NCBI GenBank assembly: GCA_963576725.1 | Contig: OY755247.1 | Coordinates: 13,582,534-13,646,533 of the forward strand | Origin: Azorinus chamasolen | Taxonomy: Eukaryota > Mollusca > Bivalvia > Cardiida > Solecurtidae | DNA: 64,000 nucleotides | Direction of reading: 5' to 3' | Part shown: in pieces, positions 60,716 to 64,000 of the stretch | How the letters are laid out: each line of letters starts with the position of its first letter | Numbering within the stretch: the stretch's first letter is position 1 | Program-made: the position numbers and the translations under genes | Notes under the pieces: model-generated | Told to the model about the DNA's origin: nothing | The model's database searches: none | The model's input: the letters and a program-made list of their open reading frames with translations, nothing else

Positions 60716-60906
60716 TTAGAGATATTAGTGCGCATACTCAAATACTAAAATCGTCATTTCTCCACCAAACCCTATACTGTGACCACTCTTTAGAATCGTC
60801 TCTTCGAGACGATTCTAAAGAGTGGTCAAAGTATAGGGTTTGGTGGAGAAATAAAGGAGTTATTATTGAAAATGTTTCAATTTACTTATCTTATCTAGAG
60901 CTCTAT
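60716..60906. repeat. Family D MITE, complete
   Basis: Both arms (CTATACTGTGACCACTCTTT and partner) are perfect around TCGTCTCTTCGAGACGA. ACTGTGACC and GGTCAAAGT differ at one pair. Confidence 0.9.
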
Positions 60907-61109
60907 GCAACTATGTTAAAAGGGTAAAGAACTACAAACAGAATAAGACAAATCAATGGTTCATTTCTGTATTTGTCAAAATATCGTAAACGATCTTCCT
61001 GTCAAAAGCTCTTAATGGGAAAGAGACATGCGTCAATACGAATCTATGAACTGTAAAAACAACTGTGTCAACAGATATTATGACCACTCACATTCTGAAT
61101 GACCATTAA

Positions 61110-61290
61110 CCTTTAGCTTGCTGAGCAAATTATTTTCACAGAATTTTTCACCAAATACATTTTCCAAATTCAAGCAGCTTATAATTAATTTGTTTACCAA
61201 AATGCAATCATTGTTCAAACAGTTTGGAACCTGAAGAGATGCCGAGTTACTCGCCGTTTCATCTGGATCCAAACTGTTTGCATAGGTACA
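61110..61290. repeat. F-family MITE
   Basis: CTTTAGCTTGCTGAGC start after TTAA; CAAACAGTTTGGAACCTG ... CATCTGGATCCAAACTGTTTG. Confidence 0.7.
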
Positions 61291-61391
61291 TGTATTCACT
61301 CATCTTCCCATAGCAGACTAGAGGTTAAGTTAATGTTGTCAGCAAAACTTGTTTGCTTCATTGTTCAAAGTATTTCTTCTGTTCCATTTAA

Positions 61392-61611
61392 CACATTATT
61401 TCATGACTATTCATGTAAGAAATAATGATATCATGCATATTAATGTGATGATTTTTTATAACGATATAATTAATGAAAATAGGAAATTTCATCACTGGCA
61501 GAAACTGCAGAATCAGATCTATATTGTTCAACAAGCAAACATCGCAGACCCCGATCAGATGGCTCCTGCTATTTGCCAAGGTGTCAAAAGGTGTGTTTAG
61601 AAAGTAAAGGG
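61392..61611. repeat. TTAA-A MITE
   Basis: CACATTATTTCATGACTATT to GAAAGTAAAGGG; right core arm deleted. TTAA 61612-61615 is shared with the next copy. Confidence 0.85.
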
Positions 61612-61615
61612 TTAA

Positions 61616-61844
61616 CTCTTTCCTTCATAATTATAAACACCTTTTCATGCACTTGTAAACAGAGTAGACCCAGATGGCTCCTATAGGAGCCATCTGATTA
61701 GGGTCTGCTGTGTTTGCTTATGCTATAATATAGATCTGATGCTACAGTTTTTGTTTGAGCCATGTGTTCATCTGCCATTATAAATTCAGATCTTTAATAT
61801 TAAAGATCTTGTTATTTCTTACATTAATACTAAATAGGGAAAGG
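61616..61844. repeat. TTAA-A MITE
   Basis: CTCTTTCCTTCATAATTATA to AATAGGGAAAGGG before TTAA; centre ATGGCTCCTATAGGAGCCAT. Confidence 0.85.
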
Positions 61845-61853
61845 GTTAAAACA

Positions 61854-62250
61854 AACAAGATGTGTTTGTGGAACACTATGCCCCCCCCCCCCCCCTTCTG
61901 GCCAATTTGACCGTTGACCCTTAAGTATGACCTTTACATTGAAATGTTACCCCTCAAAATTAGCAGCTTCGTGAGATACACATGCATGCCAAATATCAAG
62001 TCTCTATCTTTACTGGTTCAAAAGTTATGGCCAATGTTAAAGCCAGTGATTTGACCTATATATTTGACCTCTGACCTTGACCTTTACATGTCACCCCTCA
62101 AAATATGTGGCTTTATGAAATACATATGCATGCCAAATATCAAGTCTCTATCTGTACTGGCAGAAAAGTTATGACCAATGTTAAAGTTGGTGACAAACAA
62201 ACAGACAGGGCGAAAACAATTATGCCCGATCTGATATGGGGGGCATAAAA
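61854..62250 (+). mobile_element. P element, GTGTTTGTG type, two units
   Basis: AACAAGATGTGTTTGTGGAA, ATGCCCC with a C expansion, two units (AAATATCAAGTCTCTATCT), short ACAG tract, then ATGGGGGGCATAAAA. Confidence 0.85.
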
Positions 62251-62309
62251 TACTTTGGATCTTGATGAAATGGTAAGTTGCTCCCTTTAGAGAGAAAAAA
62301 CTCTCCAGT

Positions 62310-62490
62310 ATAACTCTTTGCATGATTAGTAATTGTCATCTGCAAAGATTGCCGTGTGTTTCTAATCCTAAAAGTTAACTTTTTTAAAGTCTTCAAAATA
62401 CCATTACAGAAACAAACGCTAATGATTCTGATGAGATGCCAAAATACGTTGTGTCTCATCTGGATCCAAACTATTTGAATATGTAGTTAT
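62310..62490. repeat. F-family MITE, diverged
   Basis: CTCTTTGCATGATTAG left end and GTCTCATCTGGATCCAAAC right arm. Confidence 0.6.
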
Positions 62491-62548
62491 CAATTAGCCG
62501 CCAGACTGCTAGTAGATTGGATCTTGATCTATTTAACAGTCTGAGACA

Positions 62549-62636
62549 ATTACAGCAGACGACAATTCGACAATTAAGGCAGACGACAATTACAGCAGAT
62601 GACAATTACAGCAGATGACAATTATTTGCAGATGAC
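62549..62636. repeat. 16-bp minisatellite
   Basis: Units of ACAATTACAGCAGATG repeated about five times with variants. Confidence 0.8.
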
Positions 62637-62694
62637 TATTCCATATCATATAAGACATTATTAACTATTTGAATACGAGACACATGTAATCAGT

Positions 62695-62755
62695 GTAGAC
62701 CCAGATCAGACAACTCCTGGAGGAGCCCTATGATCTGGGTTTGCACTGTTTGTCA
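62695..62755. repeat. TTAA-H hairpin fragment
   Basis: GTGTAGACCCAGATCAGACA ... CCCTATGATCTGGGTTTGC around CTCCTGGAGGAG. Confidence 0.7.
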
Positions 62756-62854
62756 AAATCCTCATACAAAGTTTACCCTTTCATACTAGATGGACTCTAC
62801 TGATGAACACTGATGGGCCATTCCACTTTGAATATTCAGAATTCAAGGAGTTAA

Positions 62855-63060
62855 CCCTTACAATACCGAATTTTCAAGTGGACTATTCCAAACTTCAAAC
62901 AGGTCAAGCTTATGATGAATATTTAGGGATTTTTCTACAGAAAAGCGTAATATAAGAAGCAGTGCAGACTCTGATGAGAGGGCTCCTCTAGGAGCCCTCT
63001 CATCTGGGTCTACACTGTTTGCAAAGGACATTTGATGACTCGTGTCCTGCACTGTAAGAG
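62855..63060. repeat. TTAA-H MITE, complete
   Basis: CCCTTACAATACCGAATTTT to CCTGCACTGTAAGAG between TTAA 62851-62854 and 63061-63064; hairpin GATGAGAGGGCTCCTCTAGG. Confidence 0.9.
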
Positions 63061-63174
63061 TTAAACATGGCTGATCCATTAGTCCTCATTTGTGTTCCCT
63101 AATGACAAGCAATTACATATATGATTGAACCAAAAAGAAACAAAAGTGCTCGCAATTACTGAGTTCTTTTTTCT

Positions 63175-63440
63175 TAAACCTTTTCTCCACGAATATCTAT
63201 ATCAGAAAAAAAATCATGAATATTGATTCATTTTAACCCTTTCACCGCCAATGTCGCAAACATGCGCCACAACAAAAAGTGCCGTCCAGATCAGACTCCC
63301 AACTTTTTAAGGCGACATCTGATAAGGGACTTCACATTTTGTCTCAAACTCTATTTCTATATCTGTGCATTATATTCCTTTGAAATGTGCATTTTGTTTC
63401 TTTATTTTACCGATTTTTTTAATAGTTTGCAGACGACAGT
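63175..63440. repeat. TTAA-A left end next to an unplaced TTAA hairpin
   Basis: CCTTTTCTCCACGAATATC leads to TTTTAACCCTTTCACCGCC, whose arms GTCCAGATCAGACTCCC / GGCGACATCTGATAAGGGAC define a variant seen once. Confidence 0.55.
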
Positions 63441-63975
63441 TAGTTAATAATGACACATGAACATAGGAGTTAATGGCCGTTGCAGAAACTCATAAACAAA
63501 CAGGGTAGACTCTGATCTGATGGCTCCTACAGGAGCAATCTGATCTGGGTCTTTGCAAACAGGTAGAAATGCACATTTACAAACAGAGAAGAACCAGATC
63601 AGATGGCTCCTATAGATCAGGGTCTGCTCTGTTGGCTACTGGAATTTGATAGATCTGTTCCTTTAGTTTCTAAAATGGCTAAAATATTCCCCCTTCCATA
63701 TTTCATTATAACTACAGTAAAACCCCGCTAATGCGACCACCAAAAAGGGGCATAATTCTGGGTGGCAGAGGCAGGTGGTAGCTTAATGCAGGACGAAAGT
63801 TATGCAGAAAGCTCCTATAGGAGCTTTCTGCATAACTTTCGTCCTGCATTAAGCATCCACCTGCTTTAGACGACATCAGTGGCTGTTTATTAAGTGGTCG
63901 CATTAGCGGGGTTTCACTGTATTTTGTCCATGAATATTCAGTAGATATTGAAAATTGGAATAAATATAGAACAGG
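63441..63975. repeat. TTAA-A copies, the second hosting a TA-C MITE
   Basis: A first hairpin (GATGGCTCCTACAGGAGC), then a second (GATGGCTCCTATAG) with its standard right half CATTATAACTATTTTGTCC split by the TA-C element. The right end AACAGGGACAGGG is near the window edge. Confidence 0.8.
63715..63919. repeat. TA-C MITE with exact TA duplication
   Basis: CAGTAAAACCCCGCTAATGC to GCGGGGTTTCACTG, TA on both sides. Removing it restores the TTAA-A consensus CATTATAACTATTTTGTCC. Inner arms GAAAGTTATGCAGAAAGCTC are perfect. Confidence 0.95.
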
Positions 63976-64000
63976 GACAGGGTTATGAAATAATTATATA

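Overview
This window looks like nuclear DNA of an invertebrate animal, most likely a marine bivalve mollusc. The evidence is AT-rich sequence with no operons or bacterial gene density, GT-AG splice signals, a tRNA-derived SINE, a decayed LINE, hundreds of bases of hairpin MITEs, and composite 'tandem repeat plus ACGG microsatellite' elements like the pearl/DINE-TR1 elements described in bivalves. The organism is an inference; no marker gene settles it.

Coding content is sparse. On the minus strand there is a plausible split gene, with a start exon at 9185-9295 and 3' exons at 1028-1092, 861-914 and 499-642 (at least one exon not found). Three further minus-strand terminal-exon candidates lie at 12537-12632, 20302-20434 and 27303-27391. 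Plus-strand candidates are 14359-14616 (weak thrombospondin type-1 resemblance), 17646-17711 and 54481-54756. None could be given a gene name, and all need transcript support.

Most of the window is transposable elements. The largest group are 200-250 bp hairpin elements ending CCC(T/A)TT...AA(T/A)GGG between TTAA sites (piggyBac-like MITEs). I call them TTAA-A (core AACAGAGTAGACCCAGATC), TTAA-B (core GATAAATAGAGCATTTGCTC), TTAA-E (ends CCCTTCGCTTGC), TTAA-H (core GTAGACCCAGATGAGAGGGC) and F (ends CTCTTTGCATGC, core CAAACAGTTTGGATCC). A second group sits at TA sites (Tc1/mariner-type): TA-C (ends CAGTARAACC, core GCAGAAAGCTCC), TA-I (ends CAGTTGAACTTCG) and four longer elements at 22824, 42805, 51182 and 58694. 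Family D (core CACTCTTTAGAATCGTCTC, ends CAGAGCTCCAGATAAG) is possibly hAT-like. Family G is a bare 80-bp hairpin.

The third group, P elements, share one layout despite unrelated sequence: a CAAGA-type start, a small hairpin, an outer inverted repeat, tandem units of about 150-165 bp, an ACGG/ACAG microsatellite, the matching inverted repeat, then TAAAA. They lie at 1366-2854, 3600-4886, 6932-7591, 16162-17482, 40678-41114, 43679-44250, 48230-49816 and 61854-62250.

Other mobile sequence: a 5'-truncated LINE with two stops and a frameshift (52261-54170), a tRNA-derived SINE (55044-55527), a possible integrase tail (29510-29740), and a CpG-rich inverted-repeat element (18486-19223). Nesting is extensive and often dates insertions cleanly: 13350-13567, 34472-34704, 47810-48051 and 63715-63919 each interrupt a recognisable host element with TTAA or TA duplicated. 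Several minisatellites (26266, 28221, 33328, 37000) have grown out of MITE arms. A perfect 134-bp palindrome lies at 3393-3526.
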